Of a stretch of 64,000 nucleotides of DNA, positions 8,801-18,286 are shown piece by piece (position 1 is the stretch's first letter; every line of letters begins with the position of its first letter). The stretch comes from Amylostereum areolatum (taxonomy: Eukaryota > Basidiomycota > Agaricomycetes > Russulales > Stereaceae): NCBI GenBank assembly GCA_012932865.1, contig SAXG01000028.1, positions 310,001 through 374,000 on the forward strand. The letters are read 5' to 3'. A model generated the notes under the pieces. The model was not told the DNA's origin. It saw only the letters and a list, made by a program, of their open reading frames with translations, and made no database searches. Both the position numbers and the translations under genes were made by a program.

Positions 8801-10939
8801 GTAGATCTTGCACGGTTTGGGTTCAAAGCCGTCTTTCATGTCGATAGCATGGTCCCATGGCCGTCGGTCAGGAAGTTGCTCGGAGGTTTTCTTGTCGAAT
8901 ACAGGCGCAAAGTCGCGGTATGGCGGGGGGACTAAGTCTTCAAAGGTTTGCGGGCGTGCGTTCTCTTTTGAATGCTCTGCAAGCTCCTGCGCTTTTGTAA
9001 AGCCCGCGCGGATGGGTATTGCATCTGGATTCGGACCATCGGTTTCAGGGAGGATTCCGGCGCGGCGTAGTCCATTGATCTCCCAGTCTCGGAATACCAT
9101 GGGCCGCTCGTCGTCGTCTTCAGTGAAGAGTCGTGCGGGTAGAGGGGAGCGATGGATCGTGCGGACGCGAACACCTTTGACTCTGCGTGCAGGAATAACA
9201 TAAGTGGGGACTGGGGTCCAGGACACATATGTCGGCTCTGGGAAGGGATCGTCCACGACGAGAGGTGTCCTCGGGGTTTTACCTGCTTCAACCTTACGCT
9301 GTGATTGGACCGATGATGGTTTCCGTGGCTTGGTTGCGAGGTTCGTCACAGGAGGTTTGGACAGAGTACACGAGGGAGGGCAGCGGAGCATGTCAACACG
9401 GTCTCGTTGCCAGTTTATGGTGGGATTGTGCTCGTCGAGCCAGTCTGTTCCAAGGATCATGTCATGATCGCCGATGTCGGTGATGAAGAACTCAGCTTCT
9501 TCCTCATGGTACGCCCTTGAATCTTGCGAGTATATCCGGATCCGCTGGGTCGTTGTGTCGCGTACCCAGCCCATGACGTTCTCGGTGCCATCCACATTAC
9601 GCACGGGGAACGGGTTTTCTAGTTTTCTTGTGGTGAGCTTCTTGCGTTCAACGAAGCTTCGGTTCAGGATAATTCCTTCTGCACCGCTATCAAGCAGCGC
9701 GTCTGCGTCGATTTCTCTTTTGGTAACTCGTCCGATCAGCTTGACTTTGAGCGTGATCGATGGTGTTTGCCTGTTCTTGGTGACAGTAGACAGATACAAA
9801 CACGGGGGATACGATTGCTCACAGGTATGCATGGATGATAATACAGCGAAACGATTCGACAATGATACCAAAAGTCCTTTGCCTCCACCAGACGACGCGA
9901 CTGGGGGGCGTTTCAAAAATCCTGCGATTCCAGGATGTCCTTCAACAGCGCTACTGCCTGCTCCCTTGCCTTCCGCGTCCAGATCCTTCAGCTGGCGAGT
10001 GATCGCCGCAATGGTTTTGGATGGGTCGGGAGCTGCTTTCGCAGTGGACGGAGCCGTGTTCGTCGGCAGGGGAGGGGCCTTGGACCCAGTCTCGACTGCG
10101 CCCATCCGTCGCGCGCTCGAGTCGCGGTTGGGGCAGTCGCGAGAGACGTGACCGGCTTGTCGACACATGAAGCACTTGCCTTCGCGCATCATCTTTGCGC
10201 GCTCGTCGTCCGTCAGCTTTGCAGGGCGGGTCGAGGTGTTGGTGAAGGCGCCGACTCGGCGCGACGAGGAGTCGTTGGTCGAACCGTTCGAGGTGAGCGC
10301 GACAGCCCCCTTGGACTGACTGCTCTTCCTCTCCGGGTTCTCTTCGAGCCACTGGTGGTTGATGCGGCGGGCGCGCTCCTTCCACTCCGCGAGCTTGGTG
10401 GGGAACGGGTACGACCGGGCCACCTGCTTGCCGAGGTCACGCTGAAGTCCCTTCTTGAAAAAGTGGATTAGCGCCTCGTCGTCGTACGCTGACATGGTTG
10501 CCAGCATCTCAAACTCGGTGATAAAGTCAGTGACGTCCCGGGTGGTCATTGCGAGCTCGTTGATCTTACGCTGAGCCTCTATCTTCGGATCGACGGGCAC
10601 GAAGTCTTTGCCAAACCTCTCAAAGAGCTCTTTGTAGGAGCTATAGTGGAGTGTTGGGGGCGTGGGGTCGAGGGTGTCGGCGTCTTCCTTCTCGTCTTCG
10701 TCGGCGAAGAGTTCCATGCGGCGATGCGTGGCCCAGGCTTTCGCCGTGTCGTCCTCCATCAGGCTGAGGAGGAGCATCATCTTGGCATCATCTGTGGCAT
10801 AAACATCTTTGTTAACGCGCAGGAACATGCGGAGCTCGAGGGAGAACCGGAGGGTGTCGCGTCTATCGCCTTTGAATGGCTTTGGCTTGGGGCCGATCTC
10901 CCGCTTGGAGACGGCAGGTTTGGATTCGGCATCGGACAT
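5825..10939 (-). CDS. gag-pol: B1 Gag-Pol polyprotein, single 1704-codon frame
   Basis: Domains in order: Gag with a CCHC knuckle (CFMCRQAGHVSRDC, about residue 260); aspartic protease (LLDSGAEG, about 415-425); reverse transcriptase with YMDD (about 860) and the usual GLMNSPATFQ motif; RNase H; integrase with an HHCC finger (GHPGR...CATCQ) and the catalytic D, D, E in STDF, SDRG and TERE; and a C-terminal chromodomain (YLVKWAGYPDSENTW, about 1605). The frame is unbroken. It is continuous only because of one extra G in a GGG run (plus-strand CCC, 9963-9965) relative to B2, which removes the normal gag stop and the need for a -1 shift. Confidence 0.9.
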   Translation of the reverse strand: MSDAESKPAVSKREIGPKPKPFKGDRRDTLRFSLELRMFLRVNKDVYATDDAKMMLLLSLMEDDTAKAWATHRRMELFADEDEKEDADTLDPTPPTLHYSSYKELFERFGKDFVPVDPKIEAQRKINELAMTTRDVTDFITEFEMLATMSAYDDEALIHFFKKGLQRDLGKQVARSYPFPTKLAEWKERARRINHQWLEENPERKSSQSKGAVALTSNGSTNDSSSRRVGAFTNTSTRPAKLTDDERAKMMREGKCFMCRQAGHVSRDCPNRDSSARRMGAVETGSKAPPLPTNTAPSTAKAAPDPSKTIAAITRQLKDLDAEGKGAGSSAVEGHPGIAGFLKRPPVASSGGGKGLLVSLSNRFAVLSSMHTCEQSYPPCLYLSTVTKNRQTPSITLKVKLIGRVTKREIDADALLDSGAEGIILNRSFVERKKLTTRKLENPFPVRNVDGTENVMGWVRDTTTQRIRIYSQDSRAYHEEEAEFFITDIGDHDMILGTDWLDEHNPTINWQRDRVDMLRCPPSCTLSKPPVTNLATKPRKPSSVQSQRKVEAGKTPRTPLVVDDPFPEPTYVSWTPVPTYVIPARRVKGVRVRTIHRSPLPARLFTEDDDERPMVFRDWEINGLRRAGILPETDGPNPDAIPIRAGFTKAQELAEHSKENARPQTFEDLVPPPYRDFAPVFDKKTSEQLPDRRPWDHAIDMKDGFEPKPCKIYPLSPSEQIKLDTFLDDHLKKGYIRPSKSPQASPFFFVKKKDGKLRPVQDYRELNKGTVKNEYPLPLISEIVDRLKGAKIFSKMDVRWGYNNVRIKEGDEWKAAFKTNRGLFEPTVMFFGLMNSPATFQAMMNELFKDLIDSGKVIIYMDDILVFTRTMDEHRAIVRQVLQCLQDNDLFLKPEKCGFEQDSVEYLGLIISHDKIAMDPVKVAGIQDWPTPRTVKDVQSFLGFGNFYRRFIKDFSKVARPLFDLTKKDCTWDWSTDCQTAFDALKAAFTSSPVLVMPDPKKPYLVEVDASGFATGGILSQKGDDGHWHPVAYLSKALSEPERNYDIYDKELLAIIRALEAWRHYLEGAPDTVEIWTDHKNLEHFKTAQKLSRRQARWALFLTRFDFSLVHKPGISHRPDPMSRRPDHKDGVENDNKERVLLDPKYFQVRATRPGAVTSLGDVELRRRIRDCKTKDIEVVQALDAILRNGPRTLVKNLQEWNYEEGLVLFRGKVYVPADDELRRDIVKMYHESPLAGHPGRFKTYELVSREYWWPGMSVFVRDFVAGCATCQSTKTQSSRPHVDMIPNEVPDRPFGVISTDFIVELPDCEGYNAVNVVVDRLTKMVVTTPCTTKITSDGTADILFDKVYRHYGLADKIISDRGPQFAGQVMRTLNEKLGIKSALSTAYHPQTDGQTERENQNLEQFLRVFCNYRQDDWVKWLPFFEFSHNSRTHAATGKAPFEVLYGFLPKMYPSVNPSSKVPAVEERLRQLEEVRQEIKASLALASDLMKYYNGDTVSKSTQFAVGDKVWLEGKNLKMTRPKAKLAAKRFGPFEIIDVISPVNYRLKLPKTWRIHSVFHASLLTAYKETAAHGPNYEQPPPDLIDDEEEYDVEDIVDSKPTRNKKGIQYLVKWAGYPDSENTWLPRSSLSKVTDMIDAFHKRHPNAPRPVRSLGISFDDFLASTLADDIALQAKARLKGGVMSRITPFLSSFADLVHATHHGT

Positions 10940-12147
10940 CTTGTCGAAGGGGAGGGGGACGGTGAGGGATTGGGCGAGTTCTTGATCAAGGCGGCGTAGG
11001 GTTTCTCGTCGGCGTTCTTCTGCTTCTTCAACTTCGTCCTCAACTTGTTTTGCGACAAGGAAGTCGGCGGGGGTGAGGAATTGCTGGTTATGATGCCACG
11101 ACCAGTGATCTTGGACGGGACTGAACGAAGTGGGCTGCCACTCAACTACTGATCGTCCTGGGGTTCCGTTCTTGTTCCGTCTATAGGCGTACCACTTCCC
11201 AGTTGTGTCGTTGTGGTTGATCCCTTCTGGGACTTCGATTACAGTACATCGACGGGGTGGGGGCGAGTTGGTCGGAGGGGGGTTCAGGAAGCGCTGTAGA
11301 ACGTCCGCAGCGGTGGCAAAATCCGATTCTTCGACGTAGGGTTGTTCGTCGTGGTCGTCGAAGTACCAGTCTCGACGTTGCCGGTTTGGTTCGTCGTGCA
11401 GCCAACGTACGGATTCCTTAGTCTGCTGCGAGGTGAGGATATAGTATTCTTCGGGACAGTAGTCTCGAAAGACGCCTGGGGGAAGGTTCGGGGTGGGGGG
11501 ACGAGGGGCTGTGGAGGACGTGATGATGGTCTAGAAGAAGTCCGCCGCGATGGGGCGACGGCCGAGGAGTTTCTTGGTGAGGTAGCCGGCTTTTACTGCC
11601 TGGCGGATCTTATGTTCGTGGTGGCGGCGACGAAGGGTTTTACCCTTGATGGTGGGACGGAGGACTGGTGGCGGGGTGGATTCGGGGGTCCGACGGTTAA
11701 ACTGGGAGACGGAGGTGAAACTGGTTTGGAGGATCGGGTTGGGGGCGTCTTGGATGAGGTATGTGTGGTAGGTGGGGGCGTGGAGGGTGAATTCAAGGCG
11801 TTCGAGATCTACGTTGATGCACGTAGTGATCCGGACGTATAGGGCGAGGACGACAGTACCGTGATCCTTGTGCCACCTCCACTCGAAGATGCGGAAGTTG
11901 AGGCCGTGCGCGGTCCAGGGATCTTTCTTGCAGAGGTTCTGTACGGGGACGAGGCAGTTGACGGTGACGGCGTCGGACCAAGGGTAGGGGAGTGGTGCGT
12001 CGTCGCGGGGGGTGATCGGCTTTCCGTTGAACGGGAGGAAGACCGGTGCGTTCGGGAGGTCCGTGGTGGGAGTTTTTAATGTCGTAGAGACGGCAGAGGT
12101 AGATGGAGAGAGGGGTGCGAGGTAGGCGTAGGGGTAGACTGTCCAGG
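10940..12147 (-). other. B1 leader: AUG-less ORF0, TAG stop, in-frame pre-gag extension
   Basis: Same organisation as in B2. Reading on the minus strand from the 5' LTR, a long open frame without AUG ends at TAG (11533-11531). The same frame then stays open to the gag ATG at 10939. The encoded sequence is protein-like, with Trp-rich and basic blocks. See the B2 leader entries for detail. Confidence 0.6.
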
Positions 12148-12567
12148 TGTCAGAAACGCAGTTTATGAGACCGATGAACCGCCTAAGTCGCGACGATGGG
12201 AGGAGCGAGAAGAAAATAGATTCGAGAGTGCCGGGGTCTAGGGTAGCGCAACGTGCGCTACAGTACCGTATGACGAGATGGACAGTCTGAGGAAAAGGGA
12301 AAAGGGATACTGTCCTTATATACAAGTGGGAACGATGGTGCGATGCGATGCGATAGTGGTGCGAGCAGGGGGAACAATAAGAAAGGAGTCATGGGGAGGA
12401 GGGCGGGAGTCCGGAGCAATGATGTCATAGATAAGGATGCGGAACCCCGTTCAGAAGTCCGGGCAGTGACGTTGTTGGAGCATGTGATGCGAAGGAAAGT
12501 CATGTGCCGTGACGCGTCGCGTGTACAAGGTCTGCAAATGAAGAAAGAAATGGAGCGATCCGTGACA
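12148..12567 (-). repeat. B1 5' LTR (420 bp)
   Basis: TG...CA ends, with TATATAAGG on the minus strand. It differs from the B2 5' LTR at about two positions by eye, far less than from either 3' LTR. Confidence 0.85.
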
Positions 12568-13194
12568 CGAGTTGTCCGTGTTTGTATCCGGGTTTGCCTC
12601 TAGTCCATCAGGCCCTACCACGCTATCGTCCTCCCCACCTCGTTTGTCGTCGCCATCTTCTTCATCCTCATCTTCTTCGTCCTCAAGAGATATCCCCTCC
12701 GTTGTCGCATCCCCAGCCACCGCTTCATCCTCATCGTCCCACGGAAGATCGGCATCTTAATAGTCGGTCGTAAAAAAGTCCCCCTTGAAGACGGCGTGAT
12801 CCGGCTCTGGAGACATGTCGTTGATGTCGGCGGTTGGATCGGGCGAGACTTGGGAGCAATTGTCGCTATTATCGCCTTCTGTAGCAATCGGGGGTGCGGA
12901 TCCGGAGGGCCCACCAGTTGTGGTGTCTTTTGTACTGTCTTGCAGGCCAATCGGTCCTGCTTGTCTCCCAAAAGATGCGGTGAGGGGCTGTCCCGTCTCC
13001 TCCGAAGAGAGCCTACAGTCGCGCATGCATAGTATGTTATCTTAGGGGATTATTTAAATAAGAGTGGACATACGAAGTTGTCGATAGTGCTCGCATTTGA
13101 CATTTCTTGATTGAGCGAGATGCTTCGCTAGTCCATCGTGCGTGAAGCCGGTCTTCCTGCAGCCCTGACAGCTGACTGTAGTTAGAGAAAACAT
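12568..13194 (-). pseudogene. Plavaka (KDZ-type) transposase gene, 5' part
   Basis: On the minus strand an ATG at 13194-13192 opens a zinc-finger-like exon (CQGCRKTGFTHDGLAKH, then a further H and C), as in Plavaka N termini. A GTATGT...TAG intron and an acidic Ser/Asp/Glu-rich exon follow. That exon has one in-frame TAA (at about 12757) and then reads into ...NTDNS at the B1 boundary. After the ACTCG target site the frame continues at 30739 on the plus strand. The splice phase at the intron is off by one, so an indel is likely. Pseudogene. Confidence 0.7.
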
Positions 13195-13416
13195 TCAAGC
13201 GTGGTGGAGGACGAGGAGGGGGAGCAAGTGAACAGCCAAACGTGAGCTGCAAAAGGCAAGTCAGTGCCGAACGGGTGGCTGTTATCATGGTGCGCCACCA
13301 CACGATGGCGTGCGCTGTATTTGCACTGACCTGTCACCACCCTGGCAAATGGAAAATTTCCTCTTGCTTTCTTCCTTGATCCCTTCCTCCTTGTTCTCCT
13401 TCGCTGTTTGCCTTCC

Positions 13417-16088
13417 ATGCGGCGTACCCGTCTGAAAAAACCCCTTCCGGTCCCTCCAGAGCCTGCGATGGACGACCCCGGGATGCAGCCACCCCAGGCA
13501 AGCGAACAACATGAGCCCCCACACAAGCTTACACGTGGAGAGAAAGCGGCACGTACCAAAAAAACTTCGTCGAGAAGCTAAAGAGGCGGCAACACGAGCT
13601 TTTGAGGTGGCCAAGCAAGAGCCGCCCAAAGGTTCGTCGACTGAACTCTGCTCGAAGTTGTTGTCGACTAAGGCCTTTCTACCGTGACGTGCAGGGCCGA
13701 GGGCATCCAAAACCCAAGCTCTTAATAACAAAGGTTAGTCTGATCAGTTTTTTGCGTTCTCCGAGTCACTGACCTTTTCTCCACATCCGTCAAGTTTGGG
13801 AGGGAGCCACGAACAAGAAACCTACGCAAAAACGTGAGCGGTCTCCCACGACAACACAAAGTGAGAATGTACCGAAGCGCAGCCGGCGCGCTCACCTCGA
13901 CTCGGAGGAACCAGGTAACACAACACAGTTTGGCACCAGATAAATCCTAATCACGTCCATATTTCCAGGCATGGATGAGTCCGAAAGCATGGCCATCGAA
14001 GATGGCATTGAATCGCCGGGTGATGTCGAGATGAAGATGGATGAAGAACTCGACGAAGACCCAGTTCAAGAAGCCCAGCGTGGTGCGCCCAATCAAGAAG
14101 CAGAGTCCGATGTCGATGCAGAAGACGACAACGTGTCCGACGCTGCCATCGAAAGTGATGAGTCGTTCCAAGTCGATATGGCGTCGGGGGTGAAGGCTTC
14201 CAAACGCAAAGTGAACACGATCACCCGGCAGTTGACGCAAGGCGTGGGTGCCTTGTACCTTTCTCGGGACATTCTTTTTTATGCCAGCAAATTTTTCGGC
14301 GCCTCCTTTCTCTCGCAGATTCCAAAGCTACACATCGCCCCTACGGCCTCACGCTCCCTCGCACATGCTCCTGTCACCAGGCCCTCTGCTCACATCCAAG
14401 TTGACTTGACCAAGACAGATGATGAAGACTCCGAGTCCGACTCCGAGATGCAAAGTCATTCTCGCCATAGCTCAGGTGCGACACGGATGACGGTGGTGCG
14501 TCCGAAATCTATCTGCCATTAGCCTTTACTCTCCTGACCCATGTACCTTCACACCAGCTCCCGCCCTCTGAGAAGAACATCGAGGTCAAGGTCAAGAAAA
14601 GCTTGTCGATTCCTCCGATGCCGCGGCAGAAGAACACAAAAGCTAAGGACGGCTCGTTGATTGCTCGGACACAGCCGTCAGCGCCGGTGAAGGTATAGGC
14701 TACATTATATCCACCGCAGACTGTCTGAACCCATCTTCACAGGCATTGCACGTTGTTGCCGCACCTGCGGCTGCCACCGCAACCCTCGCACCAAAATCAA
14801 GTCCGAGTCGGATCCCGAGGTCACAATCAAAGCAGACCCCGACACCTTAGCCACTGGTACCTCACTGCTGCTGCCCTCGATCAAGAGCGAGCCGGACGAC
14901 AGTGGCGGCACCGATGTAACATGGTCGGAGCATACACACCTCACACTCAACGCACAAGGGGGTGTTTCTATGAACAATCAGACCAGCCCAGAAGTCAAGG
15001 CTGTCCTTCATCGCGCGGTCAAGGACAAACTTCCTGCCACACTGTTCTTTCGTCATGCGTTTCCCATCTCAGGCCCAGAGCGTGACGATCTCATGGCTGA
15101 CCTTCTCATGGAATCAGCAGAGGATCTCAAGCATTATAGCATATATCAACGGTTGTTTGCGGACGACGTTTATGCCAACAAAATGTCGGAATTGGTATGT
15201 CCAGCAGCCGTTCTTATTAACTCGGCGACTGATACACGGGATACGAAAACAGCCCCGCGACCGCGTCAGCAACACGTGCAGCAAGATATACTGGCAGATC
15301 ATTCGCGTCAACGTCTTCAACATGTATGAGCTCAACCAGTTCACAAGTGTGGACAAGCTGGTCCTTGCTGTCGCCGCGCTCCTTAACAAGGATGCTTTCA
15401 TCTTTCCAGGAAAGTTCAAGGTAGGTCCTATTGCTCTCGAGTGTCACCCTTCGCTTCAGTGATCACATACTGACAATGATATTTGGTCCTTGCAGGCGGA
15501 TGGATCATGGAAGGCGGACGATGATCCCTTTGGCCACCCGGCTTTCTCCCAGCTGGCACGGCTCATTTTTGCTGGTGACAATGCTGTCCATCCATTCCCT
15601 GAAGAAATGTATACCTCAAGCATTTGTACTGGCTCTGAAGCTTCCGAGCGTGAGCTGCCGGTTGCTATGGTCGCATTTCTTGCCACCGCGGTAAGTCCTT
15701 GTTTATTCGCATAGTGTATGATATTATAACAGTATATTCGTTCGCCCTAGCAGATCGGGGCAGCACTCCGTGAATGGTCCACAGGCAAGCAGCTTCCACT
15801 ACCCAACGGATTCAATGCGAACACCTTTTCCGGCTTCTACGATAATCATGTGGCTACTCTCGAAGCTCTCTCCGTCCCTATCCGCCACTCTCTCCTCAAC
15901 ATCCTTTATGATGATACATTGTGAGTAACTCGTCTTTCTCATTGGCTCATCTCTCACTCCGCAACCATAGCTACACAACGAAGAGAACTGTAACTGGAGC
16001 TGTGAAGGGGACCGCAAACTCGAGTGTCGATGTAGATAAGGTTGCAGTGGCGCTTGAGCGCAAGCGCCGAGCACGGCGAACTGGTTAG
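13417..16088 (+). CDS. DUF6532-like protein gene, ten exons
   Basis: Exons inferred from GT-AG sites: 13417-13631, 13695-13733, 13795-13914, 13969-14495, 14558-14692, 14743-15194, 15253-15420, 15496-15690, 15754-15920, 15971-16088 (TAG). Introns are about 50-65 nt, and most junctions keep frame. The N-terminal half is acidic and low-complexity. The C-terminal ~300 residues match the pattern of the agaricomycete DUF6532 domain (helical; motifs such as FRHAFP, YWQIIRVNVFN, FGHPAF). An A7 run (13558-13564) breaks the frame from ATG 13417; ATG 13511 starts directly in the downstream frame. The junction near 14743 is also one base off, so the gene may be slightly decayed. Function of the family unknown; it lies inside the inverted segment. 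Confidence 0.65.
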
Positions 16089-16294
16089 GTTCGTGCTTTC
16101 AACGATTAGCTATTATGTGTGCGTGAATTAGCGGGAATGAATCATATGTGCGGGCACAGATAACTGATAGTGAATTAGCATGAATTAGCATAATAACCTT
16201 TCGGTTGCGAATGAGAGTTATTCAAACAAATTTGTGCTAATTATCAGGGGGGGATAATCTAATGGGAGCAAACAGTAATTTGGGTAATTTAGAT

Positions 16295-16400
16295 CTAATT
16301 ACTCAGAATTTGGAGGGGGTCAATTCCCTGATGGGCCGACCAGGTGGCGGAGGAGCAGGTCGGCGATTCCGACGTCGGAGACGTCAGTGTTTACTCGTCG
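16295..16400 (-). pseudogene. 3' end of a gene related to the 35.2-kb minus-strand gene
   Basis: On the minus strand the last codons before TAG (16297-16295) read SAHQGIDPLQILSN. The gene at 35242 ends in GAHQGIPPPQISANLC, and the DNA around both stops is alike (plus strand: an ATTCCCTGATGGGC block next to a G-rich run). Upstream coding could not be followed with confidence. In both places the remnant sits left of a plus-strand Zn2Cys6-like gene. Confidence 0.4.
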
Positions 16401-17047
16401 GACACCGACGGTGGTGTCGCAACGTGGCTGTGATGACGGAGTCGATCACGTGCCGACAACAACAACAACACACAACAAAAACAAGAAAGAAACTCGAAGC
16501 CAACCTCCTCGAGCGCGACTACACAGGTCAGCGCGCGAAGCAGCAGGGGCACTACTTAGGCACTGCAAACAACTAGTCCAAAGACCAAGTTTAGCATTAG
16601 TCACAGTTCTAAGATACAGTAGGAACACTGCTTACCTAGTCCAAAGACCAAGAGGTCGAGATGAGGACTAGGCTCGCTACATGCACTTCTTTTATACTAC
16701 TAGGGTGACCCACTTCAGAGCCCCTTGACCCACATAATATCCTAAGTACAGTAATCGTATTCTACCAATCCTGTGCGCTGATTCTATGCTGTGCCTGTAA
16801 GCGGAGTTCCAAAGTCCGAAATCAGGTGACACATCATGTGAAGAGAAACACGTGCTTAGTCACATGACCAACCCCGTCATAATCCCCAGTCCAAAACAAT
16901 GTCCTTCCACCGTCGTAATAAAAATGAAAAGGGCGTAAGTCCCTTTGAGGAAAAAGATAGGGGCTATTGACGTGTGTCGTCACAGTGGCCAAACGAGGTA
17001 AGTCTCCATTTGAATATCATTTTTTAATCTAATCCACTCCCACGCAG
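16401..17047. other. Intergenic; possible exon end at 16980-16997
   Basis: No convincing gene. The stretch contains a CAACAACAACAACA run near 16460 and AT-rich DNA. At its right end TGGCCAAACGAG is followed by a GTAAGT donor; the 38-kb gene has TGGCCAAATGAG followed by GTAAAA at the same place before its cysteine exon, so this is the relic of an upstream exon. Confidence 0.35.
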
Positions 17048-17783
17048 CGCGACTGCCTCCGGTGCGTCGCAGGAAATGATCTGTGCTGGGCCCGCGACCA
17101 CACAACCAGCTGCACGTGGTGCCGATCGCGGAAGAAACCTTGCAGCCACCATACTGGCGGCACAAGCACACCGAGGGCGGTGCACGACACCCTTCGTGCT
17201 CAGGGCAAGGGACGGCTCCTACCAAAGTTCAACAAGAGAGCCCAGTCCATCCCCCCCGAATCGGACGCGAAGGCCAAGGGCAAGAGCCTCAAGTTGAACG
17301 CCGCCAAGTCCGATGGCGGGAAGTCCAACACCGCCAAGTCCGACACCACCAAGTCCGACACCACCAAGTTGAGGAAAGGAAGGGTCGACAAAGGCAAGGG
17401 TCGAGCGATCAAGGCATTGGGTAGTGGTGGTATGGCCGCATTTTATCCTTTTCATTCATCTTTCGTCTACTAACCTAGTTCTTATCCTTCTAGCTCACAT
17501 CCACGTTCACCCGTCGGAAGAACTGGAGGACATGATCGTCCGCAATCTGGACACCTTCGCAAATGGGCTCCTGGCCCACCTCGAGGCACACCACGAGTGG
17601 CTCAATGAGGCATTGAAGACTGCACAGGATAGCATGGACGCCAAGCTCGACACCATGAGGTCTGCAAATGGCGACCTGACTTGAGAGGTCCGAAGCCTCG
17701 CTACCAAGTGCGACAACATTGCCGACTTTTTTCGCAGGACGGAGGCCCTTGAGGCTCTGTTGAGGGACCGGGCTCAGGACTGA
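17048..17783 (+). pseudogene. Zn2Cys6-like cysteine-cluster protein, decayed copy
   Basis: The exon starting at 17048 encodes C-x2-C-x6-C-W-x7-C-x2-C-x6-C-S-H (residues from DCLRC to KKPCSH), the spacing of a Gal4-type Zn2Cys6 cluster and identical to the gene at 38.2-40.2 kb. A Lys/Ser-rich tail follows with tandem KSDTT repeats, then an intron (about 17420-17493) and a coiled-coil-like exon that has an in-frame TGA (17682-17684) before the final TGA (17781-17783). The basic residues normally found between Cys2 and Cys3 are missing, so DNA binding is doubtful. Upstream exons are largely lost. Confidence 0.5.
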
Positions 17784-18286
17784 AATGTATGTTACTTGGT
17801 GTTTCTTCGTTTTTTCTTGGATTCTGCGTTCGAGATCCGACCAATGTCGGACTTCTCTTCTTCCCTGTATATAATGAATATTGCATATAGTGTGGTAGTT
17901 GTATTGGTCATATAGGTCACAGTAGTCATTGAATTGGAATAAATGTTGTGTTAGTGTTTACTTTGAGCTTTTGGACCCCGTCAGATCCGACCCCTATTAT
18001 GAACCCTCCAAATAATGGTCCGTGTCCGTTTCCAGATGATCGCATCTGACCACATTTATGTCCGACAGACTTATCGGATCCGACAGACATGGATTTCTGA
18101 GCTCTCTGTCAGACACAACACATACCGAAACCTGACAGACTAACTACTATTCGGATCCAACCACTCTGTGGTGGGCCCATACCCCCATGGGCCCACCATG
18201 GGACACATGTTACCAGCGGGTTAGTAGACCCATGGGACATGTGTTGCCATCTTTTTACTTGACTAATATAGGTCTGCAACATGTTA
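17784..18286. repeat. Intergenic DNA with a dispersed repeat (empty hAT site)
   Basis: No gene seen. The segment at about 18185-18260 (CCCATGGGCCCACCATGGG, then GGGTTAGTAGAC, then GGGACATGTGTTGCC) matches the DNA on both sides of the hAT-like element at 52.9-53.5 kb, without the insertion. It therefore serves as a paralogous empty site. Confidence 0.5.

Larger units (their letters stand above)
5473..12567 (-). mobile_element. Element B1: full-length chromovirus (Ty3/gypsy), minus strand
   Basis: Two 420-bp LTRs (TG...CA) flank a 6.3-kb interior with leader ORF0, gag and pol ending in a chromodomain. In element sense the 3' flank is TTTTG (element A) and the 5' flank is ACTCG (Plavaka gene), so the element has no matching target duplication of its own. 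The interior and 5' LTR are almost identical to B2. One extra G in gag fuses gag and pol into a single 1704-codon frame. Confidence 0.9.

Noticed and set aside
6887..10471. Plus-strand ORFs of 100-225 codons opposite B1 (and the minus-strand ones opposite B2 and C)
   Set aside because: Antisense shadows of gag-pol; the sense frames contain all conserved retroelement motifs.
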